Shown here piece after piece: positions 45,411 through 53,743 of a stretch of DNA of 64,000 nucleotides (positions are counted from its first letter, which is position 1; each line of letters begins with the position of its first letter). The DNA is taken from the NCBI GenBank assembly GCA_965247425.1, contig OZ252023.1, positions 1,550,001 through 1,614,000 of the forward strand, written 5' to 3'. The notes under the pieces were generated by a model. It saw only the letters and a program-made list of their open reading frames with translations, did not search any database and was not told the origin of the DNA. A program made the position numbers and the translations under genes. This DNA comes from CAZOZZ01 sp965247425. GTDB taxonomy: Bacteria > Acidobacteriota > Terriglobia > 20CM-2-55-15.

Positions 45411-45973
45411 AGCAGGTTCTTCGAAGACAAAAGAATCAGATCCTGTTCGGAGGCTTGGTCGCCGTTAGCGGTGTGGTGTCGTTGATGTTTTTTCTGATCC
45501 TGTATCTGCCGGCCAGATCGGACTATCTGGAACTGCAGGCATCGATAGCACGCCTGGGCACCGAGAGCGAACAGCGTGGCCGGGACCTCGAACGTCTGGA
45601 AACCATCGGCGAGCAACTGGATGTGGCCAGGCAGGATCAATCGAGCTTTGTTGCCGCCCGTTTCATTTCCCGTGAGCAGGGATTCGCTGCGATCATGCCG
45701 GATCTGGAGGCATTGGCCCAGATCGCCGGAATCGATCGTAACCGCGTCCAGTACGTAATTGACGATCAGCCCCGGTTTGGTGTCTATTCCGTCCGGGTCA
45801 GCCTGCCGGTTAGTGGGGACTACACCGCGGTGACCGCTTTCATTCGCGAGCTGGAGAGTTCCAATACGTTTTTTATCCTGGATTCGATAGGTCTGGCTGC
45901 CGCGAGCTCGGGTGTGCCCGGTGAATTGACTCTGTCCCTGAACTTGACGACTTTTTTTGCTTATGACGGCTAG
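45407..45973 (+). CDS. pilO: PilO-like inner-membrane alignment protein
   Basis: 188 aa. One N-terminal membrane helix ('QILFGGLVAVSGVVSLMFF'), a coiled-coil (about 40-85), and a periplasmic ferredoxin-like domain with 'IMPDLEALAQIAGIDR', 'YSVRVSLPVSGDYTAVTAFI' and 'ELESSNTFFILDSIGL', the usual PilO/GspM pattern. It pairs with PilN. Its start overlaps pilN (ATGA) and its end overlaps the GspC-like gene by 11 bp, so translation is tightly coupled. Confidence 0.82.
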   Translation: MKQVLRRQKNQILFGGLVAVSGVVSLMFFLILYLPARSDYLELQASIARLGTESEQRGRDLERLETIGEQLDVARQDQSSFVAARFISREQGFAAIMPDLEALAQIAGIDRNRVQYVIDDQPRFGVYSVRVSLPVSGDYTAVTAFIRELESSNTFFILDSIGLAAASSGVPGELTLSLNLTTFFAYDG

Positions 45974-46541
45974 CGATAGACGACGGCTGAAAATACTGTC
46001 GATCCTGTTGATCGTCCTGGCGACGACGTTATGGGTCGGCGGTCAGATCCGAGGGACGCCCACCGCTCTGGCGATCGAAACCGCCGAAGCCCGAGAAGCC
46101 CAAACTGATCGGTCGGACGCTTTGTCCTGGGCCCAGGTGTTGTCGAGCCGCTTGGTCGTGTTGCCTGATCTGGACAGAGAGCTGGGGCGGCGGAACTTGT
46201 TTGAGTACGGATCGGAGCCTGTCGCCCAACTCCCGGCCCTCTTGCCCGACGAGCCGGACCAGACTCCTCCGGCTGCTGCCGCCGCACCGACTATGACGTC
46301 TTCTCAGCCGCCCCCGCCCCCTCCTCCGCCGATCCCGTTCAAGTACAGTGGCTACGCGATCGTCGACCTGGATTCCGGACGGATGCAGGCGTTCCTGTTC
46401 GACGACGACAGGTCCTTCTCCGTCTTTGAAGAAGAGGTCTTGATGGGGCGTTACCGTATCAATGAAGTCACTCTGACTTTTGTAGAGGTGGAAGATCTGG
46501 AGTTCGGACGCCGGCAGAGGCTTCCGTTGATAGTCGAATGA
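45963..46541 (+). CDS. GspC/PilP-like periplasmic linker protein
   Basis: 192 aa from the ATG at 45963. One N-terminal membrane helix ('LKILSILLIVLATTLWVGG'), a long linker with 'LGRRNLFEYGSEP' (the PilP/GspC RxLFxx motif), a proline run (eight prolines near 118-125) and a small beta domain from 'FKYSGYAIVDLDSGRMQAFLF' to 'EVEDLEFGRRQRLPLIVE', which resembles the HR domain that contacts the secretin. It does not carry a lipobox, so it is anchored like GspC rather than PilP. Overlaps the last gene by 4 bp. Confidence 0.75.
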   Translation: MTASDRRRLKILSILLIVLATTLWVGGQIRGTPTALAIETAEAREAQTDRSDALSWAQVLSSRLVVLPDLDRELGRRNLFEYGSEPVAQLPALLPDEPDQTPPAAAAAPTMTSSQPPPPPPPPIPFKYSGYAIVDLDSGRMQAFLFDDDRSFSVFEEEVLMGRYRINEVTLTFVEVEDLEFGRRQRLPLIVE

Positions 46542-47788
46542 AACAGGAAGAAGGCTTCGCGCTTGCGGTATTGATCATTTTCATCGCGGTCCTTTCAATC
46601 ATGATGGCCGCTTCGGCGCCGTCCTACAAGATGCAGGTCCAGCGCGAACTCGAAGAGGAATTGATCTTTCGTGGAGAGGAACACGTGCGGGCGATCCAGA
46701 AGTACCAGCGCCGCTTTGGAATCTATCCCCCCAGCCTGGAGGCCCTGCTCGAAACCAACGGAATCCGTTTCTTGAGACGCCAGTATACCGACCCCATCAC
46801 GGGAGAGGGATTCCGGCTGCTCACGATCAATCCGGACGGGAGCATAAACGGCTCGACGCTCTATCAACAGCAGATCAACAATGCGCCGCTCTTCCAGGGA
46901 GGAGCCGGTGGGGCATCGATAATCGGTCAGCCTGGATTTGGGCAAGCTGGCCCATCCCAGGGCCGAGGCGGTGGTCAACAGAGAGGTTCGGGGCAGCCCG
47001 GCGCTGGCCGTGGCAGCGGGCAGCAGGGTGGCTTTGGCCAGGGAAACGAACAAGGGGGACGTGGCCAGCAGTCCGGATTCGGTCAACAATCTGGCTTCGG
47101 ATTTTCCCTGGGCGTTGGACAGCCTGGACAGAACAACCAGCAGACTCGGGGGCAGCAATCCGGAACCGGTCAACAACCGGGTTTCAGCCCACAATCTGTT
47201 GGTCAACAGCCCGGATTTGGTCAGCCGTCCGGTTTTGGGCAGCAACCTGGATTCGGCCAACAGTCGGGACGTGGTCAACAGTCCGGTTTTGGCCAGCCGG
47301 GATCGAATCCACAAGGTAGAGGCCAGCAATCCGGATTTGGACAGCCCGGATTTGGTCAGCAGGGGGGCCGCGGCCAGCAAACAGGCGGCCAGCGAGGTGG
47401 AGGCTCGGGCATTGCGGGGATCCAGCAACCCGGCGGTTCGGGAGGTGGCGGTCAACGAGGTGGCGGTCAGCGAGGGCCCCAGCCGGGTCAACCCACCCCC
47501 TTCGGCTCTCAGGCTCCACCCATAGCCGGCGGAGGAATCATCGGCGTCGCCCCGGAAAACGAAGACAAATCGCTGAAGTCGTACAACAACCGCGAAAAGT
47601 ACAACGAGTGGGAGTTCATCGCTATACTCGGTGCCGGAACCAACCCCGGCGCCGTCCCGGGCGCCGGCGGACAAACCCCCAACGGCCAGCTCCAGCAATT
47701 CCAGCAGAACCAGACCTCCCCCTTCTCCGGCGGCCAACCCAACCCCTTCGGCCAGCAGCAGCGCGGTGGACGCCCGCCCGGTCCTTGA
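46538..47788 (+). CDS. Pseudopilin with long Q/G/F-rich low-complexity tail
   Basis: 416 aa. Class III signal 'MKQEEG^FALAVLIIFIAVL' with cleavage after Gly6; there is no Glu at +5, as in GspK-like tip pseudopilins. Then a normal pseudopilin helix and small domain to about residue 115 ('RAIQKYQRRFGIYPPSLEALLE', here in two parts). Residues about 121-335 are low complexity: repeated 'QQSGFGQ', 'QPGFGQ' and 'GRGQQ' units with Phe every 8-12 residues. The end (about 335-416) returns to 'NNREKYNEWEFIAILGAG' then a Q/P-rich tail. Acidobacterial pseudopilins of this operon are known, but this tail is unusually long. Confidence 0.85.
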   Translation: MKQEEGFALAVLIIFIAVLSIMMAASAPSYKMQVQRELEEELIFRGEEHVRAIQKYQRRFGIYPPSLEALLETNGIRFLRRQYTDPITGEGFRLLTINPDGSINGSTLYQQQINNAPLFQGGAGGASIIGQPGFGQAGPSQGRGGGQQRGSGQPGAGRGSGQQGGFGQGNEQGGRGQQSGFGQQSGFGFSLGVGQPGQNNQQTRGQQSGTGQQPGFSPQSVGQQPGFGQPSGFGQQPGFGQQSGRGQQSGFGQPGSNPQGRGQQSGFGQPGFGQQGGRGQQTGGQRGGGSGIAGIQQPGGSGGGGQRGGGQRGPQPGQPTPFGSQAPPIAGGGIIGVAPENEDKSLKSYNNREKYNEWEFIAILGAGTNPGAVPGAGGQTPNGQLQQFQQNQTSPFSGGQPNPFGQQQRGGRPPGP

Positions 47789-47819
47789 AGTTCATTCCTA
47801 TCGAAAATCTGGATTTTCA

Positions 47820-47955
47820 ACGCGGAGAGGCGAAGTAAGAATTCTTACCGCAGAGGCGCAGAGACGCAGAGGGTAAAAGACAGAGAAGAAACCTGCGCCC
47901 CCCCTCTGCGGTGAAAGATCCCCCCCGTGTTTCCGCGTCTCCGTGCTGAATTCTG
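47820..47955. repeat. CGCAGAG-type imperfect palindromic repeat (1 of 4)
   Basis: 'accgcagaggcgcagagacg' starts the left arm (47849 onward) and 'cccctctgcggtgaaag' closes the right arm, with a short spacer. The same type occurs at 50636-50790, 51640-51765 and 54495-54575. Repeats of this form are widespread in bacterial genomes between genes; function unknown. Confidence 0.65.
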
Positions 47956-47966
47956 CTGTGAACCCG

Positions 47967-48836
47967 TCACTCGACTTTCAAGGCGTTCGCTTTGGGTATG
48001 ACTTTATGTCCGTGCCGTTCGGCGTAGATGTGCGTGAATTCGGCCCCCAGGAGCAGGATCGAGGTGGAGAAGTAGACCCAGATCAGGATGACCATAAGGG
48101 ATCCTGCGGCCCCGTAAACCGATTCGATCGCGCTGGTTCCCAGGTACAGGCTGAAGAGGTACTTGCCAGCGGCAAAAAAAACCGATGTAACGAGGGCTCC
48201 AACCCAGACATCGCTCCATACGATTCTGGCGTCCGGAAGGAATTTGAAGACGAGCGCGAACAACAGCGTCACGACCGCGAACGAGATGCCCAGGTCGACG
48301 TAGTGCCATATGAATGCGACGCCGGGCACAAGGCGGTTCACGTATACGCTGTAAACTCGAATGAACGTACTCAGCAATAAGGATGTGAGGAGCAGGATGC
48401 TGACAACCATGACCATCGTGAAGGGCCAGAAACGATCCCTCAGCACGCCGGCGATCCCCCTGCCGGGTTGGGCCGCGACCCTCCATACCTTGTTCATCGC
48501 CGCCAGGAGTTGACCGAATACGGCCGATGCGCCGATGAGCATTGTGGTGATGGCGAGGAGGGTTGCGAGACGGCCGCCTCCCATGCCCTCAGTCGTGCTG
48601 GACACGGCCCGGGCTATCAGCCGACTGGCGTCTTCTCCGACATATCCGGAAATCTGGGTCTCGATATCCGCAGCCGTGTCACCGCTGTAGATGAGTCCCA
48701 CCAGAGCCACAACAATCAAGAGTCCCGGCGCCATCGAGAAGGCAGCATAGAAGGCGATCGATGCGCTCATCTGGAACGCATTGTCGTCGATCCAGCGGTG
48801 AAACGATTCCCTGATCAGATCCCAGACCGCCCGCAT
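47967..48836 (-). CDS. YihY/BrkB-family membrane protein
   Basis: 289 aa from the ATG at 48836, chosen because a GAGG Shine-Dalgarno sequence precedes it and the family starts just before 'WDLIRESFHRWIDDNAFQMSASIAFYAAFSMAPGL'-type text (here seen as ESFHRWIDDNAFQMSASIAF). Six membrane segments, with family motifs 'GRLATLLAITTMLIGASAVFGQL', 'MNKVWRV', 'LPDARIVWSDVWVGALVTS' and 'YGAAGSLMVILIWVYFSTSILLLGAEF' (in parts). Once mis-called RNase BN; the true role is uncertain (a transporter-like inner-membrane protein). Divergent from the crotonase gene by 121 bp. Confidence 0.9.
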   Translation of the reverse strand: MRAVWDLIRESFHRWIDDNAFQMSASIAFYAAFSMAPGLLIVVALVGLIYSGDTAADIETQISGYVGEDASRLIARAVSSTTEGMGGGRLATLLAITTMLIGASAVFGQLLAAMNKVWRVAAQPGRGIAGVLRDRFWPFTMVMVVSILLLTSLLLSTFIRVYSVYVNRLVPGVAFIWHYVDLGISFAVVTLLFALVFKFLPDARIVWSDVWVGALVTSVFFAAGKYLFSLYLGTSAIESVYGAAGSLMVILIWVYFSTSILLLGAEFTHIYAERHGHKVIPKANALKVE

Positions 48837-48957
48837 TTTTAGTGTCCTCGGTCCGAAGGTAACGTCACTATCGCTGACCGGTGTTGCTGGCAGTATCTTA
48901 CTCGAATCCCGGGTTTCAGTGTTTACAGGAGCCCCACATTCTGTTACCAAACGGACC

Positions 48958-49725
48958 ATGGGCTACGAAACAATCCGATTCCATCCCGGACCCCGGACCT
49001 CGACGATCGTTCTGGACAGACCGCCCTTGAACGTCATCAACATCACGATGATGGAAGAACTCGATCAGGCCTGGCAGGAGATAGAGCAACGCGAGTCACC
49101 GCTCGTCCTTCTTTCCGGCCATGGCGCGAAGGCTTTTTCGGCAGGGGTCGACATCGCCGATCACACTCCGGAACGCGTGAGAGAGATGCTCGGGAAATTC
49201 CATCGCACGATCCGTCGGATCTACGACTCGGACCGCATCAGCGTTGCGGTGATCCATGGACACACACTGGGAGGAGCTGCTGAACTCGCCATGGCATGCG
49301 ATTTCGTCGTTGCGGCCGACAACCTCCAACTCGCCCATCCGGAGATCGACGTCGGCTGCTATCCCCCCGTGGCCGCTGCACTGTTACCGTCGATGGTCGG
49401 GATGCACCGGGCGTCGCAACTGGTCCTGCTTGGCGAAACGGTTTCGGCGGAACAGGCGATGACGATGGGCCTGGTGAATTCGGTCGTGTCCGGCGAGGAG
49501 CTCGACCATGCCGTCGACGAATTGGCCGATCGAATTCTGACCAAGAGCGCGGCCGTCCTGAGCATCGCCAAGAAAGCCCTCCGGGAGGGGGCGGGGAATA
49601 CCTTCGCGGCTCGGTTGAAACGGATCGAAGCACTTTACCTGGATCAATTGGCCCACACCGAAGACATGAAGGAGGGCGTGGAGGCTTTCATGGCGAAACG
49701 TGCTCCGGTCTGGAAAAATAAGTAG
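48958..49725 (+). CDS. Enoyl-CoA hydratase/isomerase family protein
   Basis: 255 aa crotonase from the ATG at 48958. Oxyanion-hole segments are 'KAFSAGVDIADH' and 'HGHTLGGAAELAMACDF'; both glutamates used for hydration are in place (GGAAELAMACD and LAHPEIDVG). The N-terminal 'LDRPPLNVINITMMEEL' resembles the cyclohexadienoyl-CoA hydratase branch, in which NVxxIxMM is common, so an aromatic-ring pathway is possible but unproven. It differs from the second crotonase at 50835, which has the standard GIIPGGGGTQRL loop. Confidence 0.88.
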   Translation: MGYETIRFHPGPRTSTIVLDRPPLNVINITMMEELDQAWQEIEQRESPLVLLSGHGAKAFSAGVDIADHTPERVREMLGKFHRTIRRIYDSDRISVAVIHGHTLGGAAELAMACDFVVAADNLQLAHPEIDVGCYPPVAAALLPSMVGMHRASQLVLLGETVSAEQAMTMGLVNSVVSGEELDHAVDELADRILTKSAAVLSIAKKALREGAGNTFAARLKRIEALYLDQLAHTEDMKEGVEAFMAKRAPVWKNK

Positions 49726-49798
49726 CGGGCAGCGAGCAGCGTGGCTTCAGTTCGGCCTGATCAAGCTGCCCGCAGCCCGCTGAAATCTGCTCGCTACT
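49723..49798. repeat. Short inverted repeat after the crotonase gene
   Basis: 'agtagcgggcagcgagcagc' at the left and 'ctgctcgctact' at the right pair with each other, with 'gctgcccgcagcccgctg' inside. It includes the crotonase stop and may work as a transcript-end hairpin; there is no T-run. Confidence 0.5.
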
Positions 49799-49813
49799 AT
49801 ATAATCGACCGCA

Positions 49814-50662
49814 ATGTCTCGGGATACCGATCAGGTTTCGGTCTGGAAGAGCGATGCGTCCGGATTGCGGGCGTCGTCTGATCACGTCGTCGTCGAAGAA
49901 CCGATGGAGATTCGGGTGAACGGCGAGAGCCTGGTCGTGGCGATGCGCACGCCGGGCGACGACCTGGATCTGGCGGCGGGATTTCTTCTGACCGATGGCT
50001 GGATTCGTTCGATAGGAGATGTCGGAACGCTGGCTTTCTGTCCGAACGAAGATCACCCGGACCTGAAGAATATCGTGGATGCTCATCTGGTTGATGAGAC
50101 CCGGCCGGTTCGGACCGACCGTTCCGTCTGGGCCAACTCGAGCTGCGGACTCTGCGGTAAGGCAACCCTGGAATCCATCCGTCAGAATTCGGTACCGATC
50201 GAATCGCATGTTACCGTCTCGCGCGATCTCGTTTCCGCCCTTCCGGAGCGCATGTTGAGGCGCCAGGTCAATTTTGGTCAGACCGGAGGGATCCACGCGG
50301 CAGGACTCTTCGACGTGACCGGTAAGCTGTTGTTCGTCCGGGAAGACATCGGTCGTCACAACGCGGTCGATAAGGTCGTCGGTGCGGCGTTGAGAGCCGA
50401 GACCCTTGGAGACGCCTCCACGATGATGGTCAGCGGGCGTCTCGGGTTTGAAATCGTGCAGAAGGCACTGGTCGCCAGGATCCCCATTGTGGCTTCGGTA
50501 TCAGCGCCTTCCAGCCTGGCCCTTGAACTGGCGCGGGACTTCGGCATGACCACACTCGGGTTCGTCCGTGGCGATACCATGAACATTTATACCCACCCCG
50601 AACGGATTGTTCATCGGAAGGAGGGGAAGGGAATTTCGACGCAGAGACTCAAAGGCGCATAG
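49814..50662 (+). CDS. fdhD: Formate dehydrogenase accessory sulfurtransferase FdhD
   Basis: 282 aa. FdhD takes sulfur from IscS and passes it to the molybdenum/tungsten bis-MGD cofactor of formate dehydrogenase. Seen: 'VVVEEPMEIRVNGESL', 'MRTPGDDLDLAAGFLLTDGW' (the family core), the CxxC pair Cys111/Cys114 in 'NSSCGLCGK', 'NFGQTGGIHAAGLFD', 'FVREDIGRHNAVDKVVG' and 'SGRLGFEIVQKAL'. No formate dehydrogenase is in the window. The last dozen residues ('GKGISTQRLKGA') are encoded by the CGCAGAG repeat that begins at 50636, so the original C-terminus was probably slightly different. Confidence 0.95.
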   Translation: MSRDTDQVSVWKSDASGLRASSDHVVVEEPMEIRVNGESLVVAMRTPGDDLDLAAGFLLTDGWIRSIGDVGTLAFCPNEDHPDLKNIVDAHLVDETRPVRTDRSVWANSSCGLCGKATLESIRQNSVPIESHVTVSRDLVSALPERMLRRQVNFGQTGGIHAAGLFDVTGKLLFVREDIGRHNAVDKVVGAALRAETLGDASTMMVSGRLGFEIVQKALVARIPIVASVSAPSSLALELARDFGMTTLGFVRGDTMNIYTHPERIVHRKEGKGISTQRLKGA

Positions 50663-50790
50663 AGGCAAAGGAACTTTGGGGGAGATGTCCAGCTATTTGC
50701 CGGCCCTCAAGGCCTGTTGGACACTGAATCGCAATCCAAGAAAAAAGCTCTCTGCGCCTCCGCACCTCTGCGTCGAAATTCTGACTCTCA
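50636..50790. repeat. CGCAGAG-type imperfect palindromic repeat (2 of 4)
   Basis: Left arm 'cgacgcagagactcaaaggc', right arm 'ctctgcgcctccgcacctct' with 'gcgtcgaaattctg' closing it; about 100 bp of unrelated spacer between. The left arm contains the fdhD stop codon. Confidence 0.65.
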
Positions 50791-50834
50791 AACAATAGTA
50801 TGCAAGACGCATTTATCAATGAAGGGGCTCGATT

Positions 50835-51611
50835 ATGGAATACAAGAACATATTGCTCGAAGCTGAGGGCCGGGTTGCCGTCCTGACGATCAACCGGCCC
50901 GAGAAGCGCAATGCGCTGAACCAGGCCACGCGTGATGAAATCCTCGATGCCCTGGACAATCTTCATTCGTCCGACCAGCGTGTCCTCGTTATTACCGGAG
51001 CGGGAGAGAAGGCGTTTATCGCCGGCGCGGACATCACGGAGTTCGAGGGAAGAACGGCGCTCGACCAACGTGGGGTCATGAAGCAGCGGCGTGTCTTCGA
51101 TGCTATCGAGGACTGTCCTCTGCCAGTGATCGCCATGATCAACGGCTATTGCCTCGGCGGTGGAATGGAGCTGGCGCTGGCCTGCGACATTCGAATTGCG
51201 GGAGAGAACGCGAAGCTCGGCCAGCCGGAAATCAATCTCGGCATCATTCCCGGAGGCGGGGGAACACAACGTCTGACGCGTCTCGTCGGGGAGGGAAAGA
51301 GCATGGAGTTGATCCTCACCGGTGACATCATCGATGCCGGAACCGCACACGGCCTCGGTCTGGTGAACCACATATTCCCGCCCGCCGAACTTCGCGCGGC
51401 GACCATGTCGATCGCCGGCCGGATTTCCGACAAGAGTCCGGTAGCGCTATGCCTGGCCAAGGAATCGATCAAGAACGCAGGCCGGATGGGCGTCCGCGAG
51501 GCGATGGAACGCGAGACGGATCTCTTCTGCCTGGCCTTCACGAGCGAAGACAAGAAGGAGGGCGTCAGCGCCTTCCTGGAGAAACGCAAAGCGGAGTTCA
51601 AGGGGCGGTAG
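50835..51611 (+). CDS. Enoyl-CoA hydratase (crotonase)
   Basis: 258 aa. Classical crotonase: 'VAVLTINRPEKRNALNQAT', oxyanion hole 'KAFIAGADITEF' and 'NGYCLGGGMELALACDIRIA', and the catalytic loop 'LGQPEINLGIIPGGGGTQRL'; both catalytic glutamates are present. It hydrates short-chain trans-2-enoyl-CoA to (S)-3-hydroxyacyl-CoA, the step before the dehydrogenase at 52879. The ATG at 50835 follows a purine-rich GGGGCTC region; no strong Shine-Dalgarno is seen. Flanked on both sides by CGCAGAG repeats. Confidence 0.92.
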   Translation: MEYKNILLEAEGRVAVLTINRPEKRNALNQATRDEILDALDNLHSSDQRVLVITGAGEKAFIAGADITEFEGRTALDQRGVMKQRRVFDAIEDCPLPVIAMINGYCLGGGMELALACDIRIAGENAKLGQPEINLGIIPGGGGTQRLTRLVGEGKSMELILTGDIIDAGTAHGLGLVNHIFPPAELRAATMSIAGRISDKSPVALCLAKESIKNAGRMGVREAMERETDLFCLAFTSEDKKEGVSAFLEKRKAEFKGR

Positions 51612-51639
51612 AAGTGGTGGAGAAAGCAGGGAAGAAGGA

Positions 51640-51765
51640 ATTTAACCGAAGAGGCGCAGAGTAGAAAAAGGAGTTGCTGGGCAAGCTGGCTGACTCACCA
51701 GTCCGAGAAACAAACCTCTGCGCCTCTGCGGTGAAAAACTCCGATGCCTCCGCGGTGAACGTCCT
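51640..51765. repeat. CGCAGAG-type imperfect palindromic repeat (3 of 4)
   Basis: Left arm 'aaccgaagaggcgcagagta', right arm 'cctctgcgcctctgcggtga' followed by a second 'cctccgcggtgaacg'. Sits between convergent crotonase and MDR genes. Confidence 0.65.
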
Positions 51766-51792
51766 AGGTTTCGTTATTGCTGGACGTGGCTG

Positions 51793-52827
51793 CTACGCTC
51801 TGGGTTCCAGAATCAGCTTCCCGAACACCTTCCGCCCTTCGATCAACTCGTGCGCCTCCTGCGCGTCCGACAACGGCAGGATGCGGTCGACCACCGGTTT
51901 CAACTGGCCTCGGAACACGCACTTCATCACGTCTCGAAAGTCGCGCGGGCTACCCATCGTCGATCCCAGAATCTGGAGCTGTCGGAAGAAGATGTGGCGG
52001 AGGTCGGTTTCGGGCGTCGGGCCCGTTGTTGCGCCGCATGTGAGGATGCGCCCGCCCCGTCGTGCGGCCCTCAGGCTGCGAACCCATGTGTCGGCCCCGA
52101 TGTAGTCGATGACGACGTCGACACCACGTTTGTCGGTGAGTTTGCGGATTGCGCGATCGAACGGCTCCTCCGTGTAATTGATCAGGACGTCCGCCCCGAG
52201 TTGACGGGCGTGTTCCAGCTTGTCGTCGGAACTGGCAGTGGCGAACACCCTGCAGCCGACCATTTTCGCGATCTGGATTGCCGCGGTTCCCACGCCCGCT
52301 CCCGCCCCAAGGATCAGGATGTCCTCTCCCGGCTGGATTCGGCCTTTCGAAATCATCATGCTCCACGCGGTCATGAAAACCAGCGGAGCCGCGGCGGCAT
52401 CAGTAAAACTCATGTCGTCGGGAATCGCCAGGACATTGTGTTCGGAAATCTTCAGCAGTTCGGCATAACTGCCGTCGATGTTCTCCCCGACCATGTGATA
52501 GGTGAGGCATTGACTGCCAAAACCGGCGGCACAGAACTCGCACCGTCCGCAGCTGATTCCCGGGTTGATGGTCACGCGCTGGCCGGGGCTAAATTGCTCG
52601 ACTTCGGGCCCGGTGTCCACAATAACGCCTGCCGCATCGGCTCCGGGGATGTGTGGCAGGGGCAACTTGACGCCCGGCATCCCTCTGCGGGCGAAGATGT
52701 CCAGATGGTTGACCGACGCCGCATGGACCTCGATCAAAACCTCGCGGCCCGCGGCGCCGGGGTCGGGAACTTCCTCGGTTCGAAGGACCTCGGGCCCGCC
52801 GTGTTCGTGGAAAAGGACAGCCTTCAT
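51793..52827 (-). CDS. Zinc-type MDR alcohol dehydrogenase/quinone oxidoreductase
   Basis: 344 aa from the ATG at 52827. Begins 'MKAVLFHEHGGPEVLRTEEV' like quinone oxidoreductases, with 'VNHLDIFARRGMPG', 'HIPGADAAGVIVDTGP' and a cysteine cluster 'CGRCEFCAAGFGSQC' that fits the structural zinc site of zinc-dependent members. NADPH-binding motif 'ILGAGAGVGTAAIQIAKMVG' and 'NYTEEPFDRAIRKLTDKRGV'. An NAD(P)H-dependent reductase or dehydrogenase of carbonyl compounds; substrate unknown. Divergent from the 3-hydroxyacyl-CoA dehydrogenase (51-bp gap), which may share a regulatory region. Confidence 0.88.
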   Translation of the reverse strand: MKAVLFHEHGGPEVLRTEEVPDPGAAGREVLIEVHAASVNHLDIFARRGMPGVKLPLPHIPGADAAGVIVDTGPEVEQFSPGQRVTINPGISCGRCEFCAAGFGSQCLTYHMVGENIDGSYAELLKISEHNVLAIPDDMSFTDAAAAPLVFMTAWSMMISKGRIQPGEDILILGAGAGVGTAAIQIAKMVGCRVFATASSDDKLEHARQLGADVLINYTEEPFDRAIRKLTDKRGVDVVIDYIGADTWVRSLRAARRGGRILTCGATTGPTPETDLRHIFFRQLQILGSTMGSPRDFRDVMKCVFRGQLKPVVDRILPLSDAQEAHELIEGRKVFGKLILEPRA

Positions 52828-52878
52828 GATTCGGCTAGTGTATGTGCTAAATTGACTCTTTTCAATCGGAGGACTCAT

Positions 52879-53739
52879 ATGGACATCAAAGTGATTACCG
52901 TCATTGGCGCCGGAATCATGGGGCGCGGGATTGCCCACGTGGCCGCCCTCGGCGGTTTTCGGACAATCCTCAATGACATTTCGCCGGAGCTGCTCGAATC
53001 GGCTCGAAGCCGGATTCAAAGCGACATGGAAAAGGGTGTTGAACGGGGCAAGCTGCATGCGGATGCGATGACGGCTGCCCTGGAACTCTTGAGCCAGACG
53101 ACCGATCTTGCAGATGCGGCATCTCGCGCCGATCTCTTGATCGAAGCGATTCCGGAAATAATCGATCTGAAAATCGATATTTTTTCGCGGTTGGGCGAAA
53201 TGGCGCCGAAGCACGCGATCCTGGCATCGAACACATCCGGCCTGAGTGTCACCGAGATGGCCGCTCCGAGCGGGCGCCCCGGGAAGTTCATCGGAATGCA
53301 CTTCTTCAACCCGGTCCACAAGATGAAGCTTGTAGAGATCATTCGCGGCCTGGAAACCGACGACGTCACTTTCGAGACAGTTCAGAACGTTGCTGTTCGG
53401 ATGGGCAAGGAAACCGTCGAGATCAACGAGTCCCCGGGTTTCGTAACATCTCGAATCAACGCCCTGATCGGTAATGAAGCCTTTTTTATGTTGCAGGCGG
53501 GCGTGGGCAGCGCAAGGGACATCGACAAGGCGCTGAAGCTGGGCTTGAACCACCCGATGGGTCCGTTCGAGATGATCGACCTGGTCGGCCTGGACACGAG
53601 GTTGAGCATCCTCCGGTTCCTCCATCAGACGCTCGGCGAGAAGTATCGCCCGTGTCCTCTTCTGGTCAAGTACGTGAAAGCCGGCAGGCTGGGCCGCAAG
53701 GTGGGCAAGGGCGTTTACGAGTACTCACAGGACACTTGA
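52879..53739 (+). CDS. 3-hydroxyacyl-CoA (3-hydroxybutyryl-CoA) dehydrogenase
   Basis: 286 aa, the length of Hbd/PaaH-type single-function enzymes. NAD motif 'VIGAGIMGRGIAHVAALGGF', 'IEAIPEIIDLKIDIFSRL', 'ASNTSGLSVTEMA', catalytic His in 'GMHFFNPVHKMKLVEII', and 'ESPGFVTSRINALIGNEAF' with 'NHPMGPFEMIDLVGLD'. The ATG at 52879 has a GGAGG Shine-Dalgarno at 52868-52872. It oxidises 3-hydroxyacyl-CoA, following the crotonase at 50835. The SDR gene follows after 4 bp. Confidence 0.94.
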   Translation: MDIKVITVIGAGIMGRGIAHVAALGGFRTILNDISPELLESARSRIQSDMEKGVERGKLHADAMTAALELLSQTTDLADAASRADLLIEAIPEIIDLKIDIFSRLGEMAPKHAILASNTSGLSVTEMAAPSGRPGKFIGMHFFNPVHKMKLVEIIRGLETDDVTFETVQNVAVRMGKETVEINESPGFVTSRINALIGNEAFFMLQAGVGSARDIDKALKLGLNHPMGPFEMIDLVGLDTRLSILRFLHQTLGEKYRPCPLLVKYVKAGRLGRKVGKGVYEYSQDT

Positions 53740-53743
53740 GCGC

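Noticed and set aside
46900..47500. CRISPR-like or DNA-level tandem repeat
   Set aside because: The repeats are imperfect and in frame inside a long coding gene; they are Q/G/F codon repeats, with no regular spacer-repeat period.
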